From Knufia peltigerae (taxonomy: Eukaryota > Ascomycota > Eurotiomycetes > Chaetothyriales > Trichomeriaceae): DNA of 64,000 nucleotides. The stretch's first letter is position 1. Every line of letters starts with the position of its first letter. Both the position numbers and the translations under genes were made by a program. The stretch is from NCBI GenBank assembly GCA_030247855.1, contig JAPDRN010000001.1, positions 682,001-746,000 on the forward strand, in the 5' to 3' direction. Below the pieces are notes generated by a model that did not search any database, was not told the DNA's origin, and saw only the letters and a list, made by a program, of their open reading frames with translations. Positions 43,162 to 54,113 of the stretch are shown one piece after another.

Positions 43162-43884
43162 TATTGATGTTGATACTTGATCTACCAGTGAGATATGTAT
43201 AGTCGGCGCGAAATGTTCGGAGAGGGTGTATTATACATACAATGCCATTTGCGTATCCACTGTAAATATCGAGAACGATAATAGCGATTTCCTAAACTGT
43301 CAGATCGGAGAAGTATTTGATACGTCTTCAAGTTCGACATCGGCCACGGCCGGGTCCAAAATGTAGCGTTGGTGCTTGACGCCTGGACATGTTCTGTACG
43401 GGGAGTATAGCTGGGGGCATATCCGTACCCACTACTCTTACCCGTTGATCGAGAGTTGGAGTAAAGAGACTCGACCAGAAGCATCGTACCCTGGAGGTTG
43501 ATATGGACTTTGGATATTCTCTTATTTGATCACCTTCCCTTGGAGAGAAGCAAGTTTTGGATACCGTATGTATTGTAGAGGTGAAAAGTCGACATATGTA
43601 GATACACAATCTCAAATCATATGGACACAAGGCTTCTCACATCAGAGGTGTCGATTCCCCTGCCCCATTCAACCACGTTTCTTCCACGTTTGGGGGAATT
43701 CCGAGGTGGATCCATTTACCCCGACGAGGCATGGGAGAGGAACTTGTCAACAGTCACAATTAAAACATTGTTCGCACGATCGCATATGCAAAAAGAGATT
43801 CAAAGCAGTTGTCGACCGTTTCTCACTCTTCTAATCAAGGATCTCACCAGCCAAAGAATGAAATATACCTAAAGTTCGCAAACC
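43162..43884. other. Intergenic region
   Basis: About 720 bp between two same-strand genes. Short frames on both strands have no motif. No repeat or RNA detected. Confidence 0.5.
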
Positions 43885-45318
43885 ATGTCTCTCGATCTCG
43901 CGGTTTCCTCGAATGAGGATCTTACCCTCAAACTATGCACATGGCTCTCCGCGTTGAAATATGAAGATCTCCCCGCCGACGTTGTCGAAATCACCAAAGC
44001 GAGTATCTTGAACAGTGTTGGGTGTGGTCTATCAAGCTCTCCGTCATCACTGCCAGCCGCCGCAAAGCTCTACGCGGCTCTCGAGCCTACCACGAAAAAC
44101 CCCCGCCCGGCCACTGTCCTCGCGGTCGACGAAAAGGCCACGGTCGACGATGCTGCACTACTCAACGGCCTGTTCATGACGGCCCGCTTCTTCGATGACA
44201 CTCATCTGACCACCCTCAGTCATCCGTCCGGCCCGCCGCTGGCCGCTGGACTGGCCTACGCAGAGGCCGAGGGTCTTTCTGGCAAGGAACTTCTCCTGGC
44301 CTTCGCGGTGGGCGTCGAGGTTGGTTTGGCACTGACCCAAGCCCTTGGACTCGGTCCCTACAAGAAGGGCTGGCATTTGACGGGCATCGTGGGCTCATTT
44401 AGTGCCGCGGCGACGGTCTCCAAGCTCATGAAACTGGACGCCGCGGGCATGGCGCGTGCCATGGGCCACGCGAGTAGTATGGCTGCTGGATCGAGGAACG
44501 TCTTCGCCACAGACACACTGATCATGCACGCTGGGCGAGCCGCACAGAATGGGATCCTTGCTGCACGCCTGGCGAGACAAGAATTCACCAGTAGCACCAA
44601 CGCTCTGGAAAAATGGGTCAACCTGATCAGCGTGCCGGGCGAGGAATATTACCCAGAGAAGATTGTGCATCTGCTCGAGGAGAAGAACGGCAAACGCGAT
44701 TGGGCATTACTGGAGAATGCGTTCAAGCCCTACCCTTGTGGTATCGTCATCCATACTCTCATCGACGCGGCGATCGAGATGCACTCTTTCTTGTTCAAGG
44801 ACGGTAAGCGGAGACCTGAAGATGTGCTGGACATTGTCAGCTCAATAGAGGCGACCGTCTCTCCGATGACGATAAGATTGTGCGGCTTGAAGCACCCTGT
44901 GAAGTTCACAGAGACCATGTTCAGCAACTACCACGGTCTGGCAGTTGGACTGTTTTACGGCAAGGGCGGGATCAAACAATTCTCGGATGAGGCAGCCAAC
45001 AATGCCATCGTGAAGGCCTTGAGAGACCGACTCGTTCTTAAGCCTGATGAGTCCTTCAGAGACAATCAAGCAATCGTGAAGTTCACATACAAGGGCGATG
45101 GAGGAGCCGAAATGGTCAAGGAGATAGTAATCGAATATGCTACGGGTTCATTAGAAAAGCCCATGACGAAGAAGCAATTAGACGACAAATTTGAGGACCA
45201 GGCCATCGAAGGCAAGCTGGCGCCCGCCAATACGAAGAAGGCCATCGACGACTTCTGGGGTCTGGAGAAGGTTCCCAACATGCAGCCATTGATGAGGTTG
45301 TTGGTGCCTCAATCATGA
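43885..45318 (+). CDS. MmgE/PrpD family protein (2-methylcitrate dehydratase / cis-aconitate decarboxylase-like)
   Basis: Single-exon enzyme of 477 residues, the expected size for the family. The N-terminal all-helical domain contains TKASILNSVGCGLSSS (the conserved region near the active site), LNGLFMTARFFDDTHL (the conserved Asp/His segment), and HPSGPPLAAGLAYAEAEG; the second half has AFKPYPCGIVIHTLIDAA and LKHPVKFTETMFSNYHG. Family members dehydrate 2-methylcitrate, decarboxylate cis-aconitate to itaconate or act on tartrate-like acids. There is no obvious N-terminal mitochondrial presequence, which favours a cytosolic role. Possible partner of the upstream monooxygenase. Confidence 0.92.
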   Translation: MSLDLAVSSNEDLTLKLCTWLSALKYEDLPADVVEITKASILNSVGCGLSSSPSSLPAAAKLYAALEPTTKNPRPATVLAVDEKATVDDAALLNGLFMTARFFDDTHLTTLSHPSGPPLAAGLAYAEAEGLSGKELLLAFAVGVEVGLALTQALGLGPYKKGWHLTGIVGSFSAAATVSKLMKLDAAGMARAMGHASSMAAGSRNVFATDTLIMHAGRAAQNGILAARLARQEFTSSTNALEKWVNLISVPGEEYYPEKIVHLLEEKNGKRDWALLENAFKPYPCGIVIHTLIDAAIEMHSFLFKDGKRRPEDVLDIVSSIEATVSPMTIRLCGLKHPVKFTETMFSNYHGLAVGLFYGKGGIKQFSDEAANNAIVKALRDRLVLKPDESFRDNQAIVKFTYKGDGGAEMVKEIVIEYATGSLEKPMTKKQLDDKFEDQAIEGKLAPANTKKAIDDFWGLEKVPNMQPLMRLLVPQS

Positions 45319-45555
45319 GAGCAAGGACCCGGAAAGGAGTGACGTCGTCGATTGAGAGCCATCTGCTATTTGAGATGAGGTAGACCTGGAGCTGTGCAAA
45401 TGAAATAATTGTGTAGAACATCTTTGTCCGTGATTCTGTTAGATGTCTCGAAAACAGAGCAATTGTTCACTGATACTGGCCCCTTGTCGACCCTCGAGAC
45501 TGTGATAGAGTCGAACCAATTTATCGGGAACGGAAAAATGATTATACGAGGCCAA

Positions 45556-45581
45556 GTATTCACGCGTTGACGCGTGAATAC
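45556..45581. promoter_or_regulatory. Perfect palindrome carrying two MluI cell-cycle boxes (ACGCGT)
   Basis: GTATTCACGCG (45556-45566) and CGCGTGAATAC (45571-45581) are exact reverse complements around a TTGA spacer. The element contains two ACGCGT hexamers, at 45562-45567 and 45570-45575. ACGCGT is the binding core of MBF (Mbp1-Swi6), which drives G1/S genes. It lies about 230 bp upstream of the RTC4-like gene and 240 bp after the MmgE/PrpD stop. Regulatory role is inferred. Confidence 0.55.
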
Positions 45582-45806
45582 ATCTCCGCATTTCGAGTTA
45601 CAACGAAGATGACCGGCCATCCGTCTTCACGAAATTTGGTACTACAATCTAACCTCCGAAACTTTGTGAATGGAAATATGGAAAATCACCTTTGAGTTTT
45701 GGTGCCTTACAGGCCTCCGCCCATTCTTGTCGAGCAACGAGAAAATCCAGTGCAACGACCGCATGTCGGTAATAAGCATAAGCTGGAACAAGCCCACAAG
45801 TGTCTT

Positions 45807-47369
45807 ATGATTCGACCCAACTCCAGTTATTCAAAGACGTTCCTTACTCGAAGAAACTACAGAGGACCGACCCTACTGCGCACCGTCCTCGGAAGAAACA
45901 CTGCGCTCGCCATCGCTCCTCCCTCCGATTCGTATACCCTCGACGAAGGTGCGGCCATGGGGGTTGCCACGATGAAAGAAGATGACCTCGAAGCCATATA
46001 TGCTCCACCACTCAGCAGCGACGATGAGGATGGCTCTTCTGCCGAAGTAGAGACGGCGGCCAAGCGAAACACACTGCCTGCTGCGCGGACGTCCTCGAAA
46101 CGTCAAGCTCACACCGCGGCCAGTTCGAGGAGCAAACGGAGAAAGTTGAAGGACGAACCGTCTCTCGAGTCCTTCGATATATCCGGGCTGTCCGACATGC
46201 ATGACCCATACTTTTTGTCCTCGGGCTCTCAGAAACAAAGTTCGCAGAAGAGAAAACTGCAACAGACGTACGCTCACCGCAAGTCGTTTGAACGACTGGA
46301 CGATCTTGACGTGGGGCCCAACAAACCAGATGGGAAGCAAGACTTTGTTTCGCATGAAGTGGTCAAGAAGCACAACGATGGTTCAGGAAGTAAAGGGAAG
46401 TTCCTTGGTGCCGCTCCATTACCGGGCAAACACTCGACAAGAGCCACCAGAGGGCCTGGCAAGATTTTAGATGTCGCGGATCTACCATCAGCCAGAACCG
46501 CGCGGAAGGGCTCAGACTTTCAGATGCCCGAGCTGCCTGACATTACGTCTTCAGCTGCAACATCTGCAACAGACATTCCCTCCATCTTCGAAGAACCAAT
46601 AGCGCCTCGACACAGATCAGGCTCGACTTCGTCTCTATCATCGGCGAACTCGATGTTCATTCTAGAGAACGAAGCCGATCTGATGGACCAATTTGAGCAG
46701 CCTTTCGGAGTCGGGGTTTGTTGCCCGATCTGCCAGAAGCCTGTCCACGATTCCGAATCGATTTTTGTACCCGACAATTTGCGTTCGTTGAGTTTCAAGC
46801 AACAACAAACTTTTTGTTCAAAACACCAAGTAGCCGATGCCAAGGAACTGTACAGGGAACGAGGATACCCTCGTATTGACTGGGAAGACCTGGAAAAGTC
46901 TCGGATACCCAAGCAAATGCATCTACTGAAGAAATTGATCAACCGGCAAACTACGAGTGTCTACCTTGATGAGCTGGATGAAAAGATCAAGGCTGCCAAA
47001 GGAAACCGAAAGGCAATCCGGCAGTATTTGGCTAATGGGGTCGTCGATGTGGCTCAACCGGGTTACTATGGTCCCAAGGGAACAAGGATCATGGTTACGG
47101 TCATTACGGATTCTTTGACGGACACACTCAAGACAGCCCTCGGGTCCGACTCTGTCCTTCGAGCTGCGGGTGTAGGGGGTTATGTCAGTGCCGTCCTGGT
47201 ACCTGAACTGACTCTTCAGCTTGTCATGTCCGATATGAGATTGTCTGATGCCGCCGAGGGACGAAGGATATTGAATGAGAGTACGAAGATTGGAGTATTG
47301 TTGAATCCAGATGATGATCATATTGAGAGGGATGATGACGATGATGATGATGATGCCGATGATGAGTAG
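45807..47369 (+). CDS. RTC4-like domain protein
   Basis: Nuclear-type protein of 520 residues from the ATG at 45807; the frame is open about 36 codons further up but without ATG. The N-terminal 290 residues are polar and basic, with a likely nuclear signal (SRSKRRKLKDE). The C-terminal RTC4-like domain starts with a zinc-type CPIC (306-309) and continues with KQQQTFCSKHQVADAKELYR, ERGYPRIDWEDLEKSRIPKQ, SVYLDELDEKI and GNRKAIRQYL, the conserved order of the fungal RTC4 family (restriction of telomere capping in yeast). It ends in an acidic tail (DDDDDDDDADDE) encoded by a GAT/GAC repeat. The MCB palindrome upstream suggests cell-cycle expression. Confidence 0.85.
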   Translation: MIRPNSSYSKTFLTRRNYRGPTLLRTVLGRNTALAIAPPSDSYTLDEGAAMGVATMKEDDLEAIYAPPLSSDDEDGSSAEVETAAKRNTLPAARTSSKRQAHTAASSRSKRRKLKDEPSLESFDISGLSDMHDPYFLSSGSQKQSSQKRKLQQTYAHRKSFERLDDLDVGPNKPDGKQDFVSHEVVKKHNDGSGSKGKFLGAAPLPGKHSTRATRGPGKILDVADLPSARTARKGSDFQMPELPDITSSAATSATDIPSIFEEPIAPRHRSGSTSSLSSANSMFILENEADLMDQFEQPFGVGVCCPICQKPVHDSESIFVPDNLRSLSFKQQQTFCSKHQVADAKELYRERGYPRIDWEDLEKSRIPKQMHLLKKLINRQTTSVYLDELDEKIKAAKGNRKAIRQYLANGVVDVAQPGYYGPKGTRIMVTVITDSLTDTLKTALGSDSVLRAAGVGGYVSAVLVPELTLQLVMSDMRLSDAAEGRRILNESTKIGVLLNPDDDHIERDDDDDDDDADDE

Positions 47370-48112
47370 GTGGTGGCAGTGGAAGCAGCGGCAGCAATGG
47401 TGGTCAGAGGGCTGGTTCAGTCTGACATGATAATTATGGCTCGGATGGATGCATACCTCATGTTTTCAGTTCTATATTCCAGGTCTTTACCTCTAATATG
47501 GTTGGGTTTCTTGACTACCTTACCTATGAAGTCAATGAGGTTTTCGAAGAATGGCTTGATTTGACGTACATTCTTCTTCTGGGGGTGATCTGGAATCAGG
47601 ACATGGTATTGAGTACGTACATGTACATGATACGACATACAAAAGTACCGGGTAGTTTCTCAGTTATACTCCGTACTTGGAGCACCAAAAAAGAAAAAGA
47701 GAGACTAAGCCATATTCGTGAAACGGGGCAGATTATTTGCTTAATCAGCTTCGAGGGCACATCGCTTTATCTCTTATTAAAAACTCTCCACAACCCTCAC
47801 TTGGGTTCTGCCGTGAGTAGGAACCATGGCTTACTCTGTCTTGGGTCATTTTTTGAGCCGGAGTGAAAAATAAAAAGAGCACTTAAATACTTCATCTTCG
47901 AATTGTTTCTCACATACACACACACTGCGCGAGAGTGCTGTTTTGTTTTGTTTTTCTGATATGATTGGGGGGGACATTTCCCGTGGATATATGATCGATA
48001 TTGCTTGTACGGCGTAGGTGATTCACACGTTACGTACGGATACCCACGAGAAGAAGGGAAAGAAAGCGACAATATTCTACGCGTGCGCCATAAGACGGAC
48101 AGAAACAAAAGA
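47370..48112. other. Intergenic region upstream of the aquaporin gene
   Basis: About 740 bp. The open frame of the aquaporin first exon extends about 36 codons upstream of the chosen ATG, but without another ATG in good context. A CACACACAC stretch lies at about 47915. No other gene or RNA seen. Confidence 0.45.
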
Positions 48113-49497
48113 ATGACCACCGGGGAGGTCGGCATCGGGACATCATTCGATCGTCCATACCTGCTAAATCCGAGCGTCCAAGGTTCATCACATCGTTACG
48201 AGTACGATTCGACTGGGGTACATGATCGTGACACGAAGATACACATGGGCTCGACGAACCCAAACACGAATATGAATACGAATACAACCACAAACACCAC
48301 CGTGTCTCGACACGATCGTCAACATCTTCGTCCAGTGGTGACTCCATTACAACAACAAACGACAAAACACCATTCGGACGCCCACGGGATGAGGTCAGAA
48401 ACCACGGGAATGATTCCTTTCGCGGGTCGTCTGGGAGGAAACCAGACATTCATCCTTGACCGGTCGGACCCGGCGAACGCAGAGGTCCTTCAGAGAGTCC
48501 CCGATGCCGCACCGAATTTGAACCTCCGTGAGATCTTCGAGTTACGTGGCTTCACCGAAGGAGGATTGTGGAAGGCCGCGATTGTGGAATGTTTCGGTAC
48601 GTTCATCATGGTACAGGATCCTATATTCCGCCGAACGAACGAGGGATCCCCCACCTGGGGACGATTGACTACGTACCCAGGTACGCAGGCAAAAGAAAGG
48701 CTGACGATGGGCGTGGTGTTACAGGAACCATGATTTTGGTGTTTGGATCGACGTATAATTCCCTCTCACCTTACATACCACCACCGACACCGTCGCCCAC
48801 GTCGGGCGTCTTCGGCACCGTCGCGTTCCTGGGCCCGCTCGTGGCCGCGTGCATCAACGCCGTCCTCATCGCCATCCTGATCTACTGCTTCGGCGCCATC
48901 TCCGGTGCTCACTTGAACCCGCTCATCACCTTCGCCACCTTCTTCGCCCGGCTCGCCACTTTCCCACGTCTGGTCCTGTACGTCGCCGCGCAGACCCTGG
49001 GCGGGACGCTCGCGGGTCTCTTGCTGCGCGCCGCCGCGGGCACCCGGTCTTTCAAAGTCGGAGGCTGCTTCTTGTTCACGGACGAACCGACACGGATATC
49101 GTCGCAGTTCGTCATCGAGTTCATGGGCAGTCTGTTGCTGCTGGTCATGGCGTTCGGGGTCGGTCTGGACCCCAGGCAGAAGGAAATCTTCGGCCCGGCA
49201 TTGGCCCCCATCCTGGTCGGACTCGCGGCCGGAGCGAGCGCTTTGTGTTTTGCATTTTCTGCCCCGGGCAGTGGCGGTGCCGCTCTGAACCCCGCGAGAT
49301 GTTTCGGCGTGTTTGTGGGCAGTCACTTCCCCGTCTGGCATTGGATCAACTGGGTGGGACCGCTGGCCGCGAGTGTCCTGCATGGTGTTGTGTATTGGGT
49401 CGTGCCGCCGGGGAGTGTCGGTGCAGATCAAGACCGTGCCGTCAAGGTCGTGCCGGACAGGGACGAGAAGAGTGTCGAAGGGGTGAATCACGTGTAG
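48113..49497 (+). CDS. Aquaporin-like major intrinsic protein
   Basis: Six-helix channel for water or small solutes. Exons 48113-48596 and 48725-49497 give 418 residues, longer than classical aquaporins because of a ~150-residue cytoplasmic N-terminal extension rich in Asn/Thr/His. Helix 1 spans the intron (AAIVECFGTMILVFGSTY). The two pore loops carry NPL at 226-228 (SGAHLNPLITF) instead of the usual NPA, and a normal NPA at 350-352 (ALNPARCFGVF). The NPL variant occurs in several fungal aquaglyceroporin-like groups, so selectivity is uncertain. The donor GTACGT was chosen because it restores the conserved first helix; exon 2 is markedly GC-rich. Confidence 0.9.
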
Positions 49498-49556
49498 GTG
49501 ACCAAACGGAGGCAATTTGTTTTGTGTTGTAAAAAATCCCAGAGACGTCCCCCACG

Positions 49557-50725
49557 TCAAGCGCCCATCATGACTCTCCTTTTGGGTGCTTTTTTCTTTC
49601 CGCCGCCCTTGACAAACTGTATGGCTTTGTGTCTTCGTTCTTCGAGACCCGCGTCCTCGCCTCGGTGACCTTCGACCCAGCAACTGTTGCAGTACAGGTC
49701 ACCGTCACAGCCGATGCAGCGCAGCGTAGCATCGTCGTTGCAAATGATGCACCACGTATCGATTTCCTCGTCCGTGAAACCTGTCCCCGCGCCCGATTTT
49801 GTCTTCGGAGTAGAAGTTTTGGTGCTCCGAATGGTGGTCGGTACTGAAGGCAGTGAAAGACTTGCAAAGCGACTTGCTAGATCTTCGTCCTGGTCCTCGT
49901 CGTGCTCGTCAGCGCTAGGTGCAGGTTCGGGATCCTTAGACGGGGTCGAAGGTAGATCGAGAGAAGGCAGCCCTTCTTGAACCCCATCTGTTCCATGAGC
50001 ATCGTCCTTGTTGTTGGCTCTCGCCGAGTCCTTGTCATCGTCCTGTCTATCATCTTGCTCTTCTGGTTCTGGAGGTTCAAGTTTGACTTCGTCCAGGATT
50101 CTCGCGAGTAACTCATCCGCCTCTTGATCGAAGTTTGCTTTCGTTATCTTGCCACGTCTACCTGCGACCGAATCTTCTTCGTCAGACTGGGGTTCGGGCT
50201 GAAAGACGGAAATGTCGATAGCAGGTAGTCGAGCAGGATCTTGTCTCGTATCGTCTCCTTCCCTTGACTCTGCTTGTTGGCCTTCTTGAATATGATTATT
50301 GTCAAGCGCAGATTTTGCAGATTTCAGCAAATCCTCGACCTGTGTTTCCTCACTCTTCCCGACATCCCATTCGTCTGACGGCCCAAGATCCGCAAGGAGT
50401 TCCTCTACCGTCTTGTCATCTTCCGCCTTCTCTGCCGAGGTCGTGGCTGAATCGCCGCCCGTGGTGGCAGTATTGCCTCCGAGAGACTTCCATCGCGTCA
50501 ACAATTCGGAGTGTAGGTCGCGCGCAGGAGCAGCATCGACGGGTGGCGAAGGACCGGGCGGACGTGGTGACTGAGGGCTATCATCATCAGCATGGGGCGT
50601 AGTTTACCTCATGATACAAAAGTACGGGCCTACGTTGTTTGGTCAAAGGTCACGGTGGATTTCTTGAGAGCATTCAAGCGGGACAGCAGATCATTGTCCG
50701 CTTTGGAGGTGGTATCGTCAGGCAT
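49557..50725 (-). CDS. ANCHR-like protein with a B-box-type zinc finger
   Basis: Exons 50725-50634 and 50577-49557 give 370 residues. The first 300 residues are acidic and low complexity with short conserved helices (DLLSRLNALKKSTVTFDQ; SELLTRWKSLGG; DELLARILDEVKL). At 307-348 is a cysteine/histidine cluster: CIICNDDATLRCIGCDGD, CNSCWVEGH and RRHKAIQF, matching the B-box-like zinc finger of the abscission/NoCut checkpoint regulator (ANCHR/ZFYVE19) group. The short helices resemble the ESCRT-binding (MIM-like) motifs of those proteins. A link to ESCRT or cytokinesis is inferred from family resemblance. The C-terminus is strongly basic. Confidence 0.8.
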
Positions 50726-50935
50726 TACTGTCATCTATACATCAGGCTCATTATCATGTGATTGTTGGGCAAAGACATGTGGCACAAGAAATCACAAAGC
50801 CATCAAGAAGTCATTCGGTTATTTCGGAATTGCATGGCTGTGTGTTGTGATTCGACGTAGTTCACCACCACCTCCTCCCGTCGTTACGCGTCCGAGAGAA
50901 CCTCAATATGGTTAGTTTCTGTTTGAAGTAATCCA

Positions 50936-51837
50936 TCAAACATTTGCCAACAGTTCCATTGCATTCTGGAACGCGTGGAGGACCTTCGAGTCTGTAAGGT
51001 TTGTTAACATGATCCTCCTGGCTCAGACCGAACACCTACAATGAGCCTGCTTCTTGGCCAAGGAAGACTCGGCAGTCTCAGCAATCGCAATTCTCGTCCG
51101 TAATCTCTTGATAGCACGTCCTGCCTCGTATTCATTGCATACTTGCATGTACAGCATGAATTGCTGTGGTACAATTAGTCGTGGAAGTCAGACATGTAAA
51201 TTTCACTTGCCTGAAATCGGGCCTGGAACTCGTCCATGATGTCTTGCTCAGCAGCAATTTTTGGTTGAATCTCGTTCTGATAGCGTAATTCTAGCTCGTC
51301 CCAATCCAAAGACTCCAATTCGGCAGTCTTGTCTCTCTCTGACAGTGATTGTTTGAATTGTTCAAACGCTACTTGGAAGTCTTGTTGACATCGCTCGATT
51401 CGTTTGACGAGTTCTTCTCCCGAGCCATCCTCATTCGATTCTTGAGCTTCTCCTTGGCCGTAGTCAGCATCTTGTCCTGGAACTGCTTTCGCTTTCGATC
51501 CAGGCTCTTCATCACGACGAACGCCGCCAGTGCCGACAGGTCGATTCGGATTGGTCCCGCCATCCCCAGTCTCTAGCTTGAATATGCTCTCGGCTTTATT
51601 GTGTTGTTTTGATGATTTGATAGCTGTCGGGCTCCGAATTGGTGATTGAACTGGTTCGTAGACTTCGTCGTTTGTTCTCTTTCTTGTCGTGACACTGGGA
51701 GTTTGAGCGTGTCGAGATCTGGTTGGCAAAGGAGATGAGTTGACGGCAGTAACTGCGTCCGTGTCTGTCTGCTCACCACCCAGGCGAGGTGAGGCAGATA
51801 GTGACTGATCCAGCGCATTGTTTGACATCTCCATCAT
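50936..51837 (-). CDS. Conserved-looking coiled-coil protein of unknown function
   Basis: Exons 51837-51211, 51163-51040 and 50991-50936 join in frame to 268 residues. The first intron starts with GC (CAG/GCAAGT) and is 47 nt; the second is a normal GT-AG intron of 48 nt. The N-terminal half is Ser/Thr/Pro-rich and probably disordered. From about residue 140 the sequence is charged and heptad-like (EELVKRIERCQQDFQVAFEQ; ELESLDWDELELRYQNEI; KRLRTRIAIAETAESSLA), ending with SKVLHAFQNAMELLANV. I do not recognise the family. It is tandem with the ANCHR-like gene and divergent from ATG14. Confidence 0.72.
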
Positions 51838-52042
51838 TCCTTTTTTTTGTTCTTCTTGATATATATTTCTAATCACCGACAACAAGAAAGTTGGATGATT
51901 GCACACGACAATCCTCACATTAACACATCTTCGGCAATTCTACGGCACTCGGGCCATCCCGTGAGACTTTTCCCCTTTTGACTAGTGGATTGCTAGCGTT
52001 TCACGAACTCACGTGAGCAGGCTCTGTCGGCACCATTTCGTC

Positions 52043-53930
52043 ATGTGGCCGAGAACGCCCAGACTCCGGCCAACCGTTTGGCTAAAGCGACGTTCTTCCA
52101 GGTATGTGATGCCTAGTCCCTTTGTTATCAGTGAGCCTCAGCATGACCACCGTGTCTACATGATCGTGCTTCCATGCACAATCCTCACGACATTCAAGAC
52201 GAGAGTCTAACATCATGACAGCAGTTCCTATCCCGGCACCCCACCAGAATGGTCGCTGGACGCGACCATCGAGCCTACTACCGAACACGAAATCAAAGAT
52301 CCCTTGAACCCCGATGCGGACATTGTCTGTGTTGAGACAGAAAAAGCAAAACCAAAAGAGATGGATTGTGGAATCTGTCAGACTCACCTCACTCAAGAGG
52401 TTGGTCCAAACTGCACTAGCTGTGCGCAAAGCACACTGTATGCAATTCGGCTCGAACTTGCACGAGTGTTGATAGAGAAAGAAGGCTTCGGCAAGAAGGT
52501 TGAGGCTATCATTGCTGATACAGATCCGGCTGAACCATACGACAATGAGCTGGCCATCCTCAGATCTGCCTATCATTCTCAAGTCGAGTCCTCTGAGGCT
52601 CAGATCCTCCACGAAGAACATACAGAACTGAGACGCCGCCTAGTCATCGCTCAGAAAGAACTAGAACTCAAAGAAGAGAAACGCGACGAGATGGAACGCA
52701 TCCTCAAAGACCGCAGAGCCAATCTGGCAGCTGCAAGGGTCGCTCAAGCCAAACGTGAGGACATAGCTTTGGCAGAGTTCAGAGAGAAGGGTATGCAACT
52801 GAAGGCTGAGCATGACATGGTCCATAACAAAGTCGTCGATGCCAAAGCGGTTTTATGCCGAGAGTCTGCATTGTTATTGGGTCTACGACATGCCAAAAAG
52901 AAGACCAAAGACGGTGAGATCAAGGATTGCTACATGATTGGACAACTTCCTCTCCCCGATCTCAAGGACATCAACAGTGAGTTCTTTCCTGATCATGATC
53001 CGAGCCATACTGACAGACTCGCAAGATGTTCGCTGTGTTGACCTCACTGCGGCCCTTGACAACACTGCTCGCTTGGTCTTTCTCTGCGCCTACTATCTCG
53101 GTCTTCGATTGCCTGCCGAGATCACACTTCCTCATCGAGACTATCCCCTTTCCACCATCAATACGCCGCAAACATCTTACTTTGGACACCGCATTGCGTT
53201 TCCTGGCTCAGGCTCAAGCCTGTCTGCACCTAGTAGCCCCAGTGCATCTCGAGTCGATCTCAGCTCATTCTCTCGACCACGTCCACTATTCATCGGCTCC
53301 TTTGACGCCACGGAAGTTGTTTCACAATATGCAAAAAAGGAACCCCTTGCTTTCAACTTCTTCATAGAGGGCATTTCTCTTCTGGCATGGGACATTGCTT
53401 GGCTTTGTCGTACTCAAGGTTTCGTCCAAGGCACTGAATTGTGGGAAGATATCAGCGACATCGGTCGTAACCTACATCAGATGATCATTGCACAGCCAGA
53501 GTCACCAGCAACATTCCGAACCCTTACTCAGCGGGACTTGCAGATTCGTCAACGTCGCTCCCAGAGCACATCGTCGCCTTCTTCTGAAAGCAGAATGAGC
53601 GTCGGCCGTCTTGGTTCAGGCTCTCATACGTCAGCTCATACCTTCCTCGGTTCTGCCGCTGCTGCTAGAGACAATCCAGCTCGCAACTGGCGCCTCAACA
53701 AGTACACCATGATCAAAGATCCGCTGAAGAAGCATCTCCTTGGTGAAATGAATACGGCCGAGTGGGAGCTCTTGGACGAACAAGAGTGGGACGATGGAGG
53801 AGAGAAGATGGACGACGCGGTCGTCGTTAGAACCCGTGGAATGGATGGAAAGGAGTACGATCAATCGAGAAAGATTGGTGGTGGCGAGGGAAGGGGAACG
53901 AGTGGCTGGACCAAGGTCAAGAGCCGTTAG
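52043..53930 (+). CDS. ATG14: Autophagy protein ATG14-like (UVRAG/Atg14 family)
   Basis: Subunit of the class III PI3-kinase complex that directs Vps34 to the autophagosome assembly site. Exons 52043-52101, 52222-52976 and 53017-53930 give 575 residues. Residues 67-86 carry the Cys motif MDCGICQ...CTSCAQSTLY, typical of fungal Atg14. A long coiled coil follows (ILRSAYHSQVESSEAQILHE; AQKELELKEEKRDEMERILK), then the conserved C-terminal part with ARLVFLCAYYLGLRLPAEIT, LPHRDYP and AFNFFIEGISLLAWDIAWLC. The chosen start adds a 66-residue extension before MDCGIC; if this is not translated, the start would be 52361. Only 205 bp separate it from the divergent coiled-coil gene. Confidence 0.85.
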
Positions 53931-54113
53931 AGGCCGTACATGGCCGGCTCAATGTTTATGATGATGAGATTACGCATTGTTGGAGTTTGGGAGGTTGCCT
54001 CAGCTAAAGCCAGGCTGAATGAAGCCCTTTTTGGTGGCTTTGAATCTTAGATATCAAGATACCCCAATCCATACCTCATGACTTCAGTAATTTGGTCAGA
54101 TGGTAGACGTCAC

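Noticed and set aside
48766..49683. 305-codon minus-strand frame opposite the aquaporin
   Set aside because: Rich in Arg/Gly/Glu as expected for an antisense shadow of a GC-rich exon; the sense frame is a clear aquaporin.
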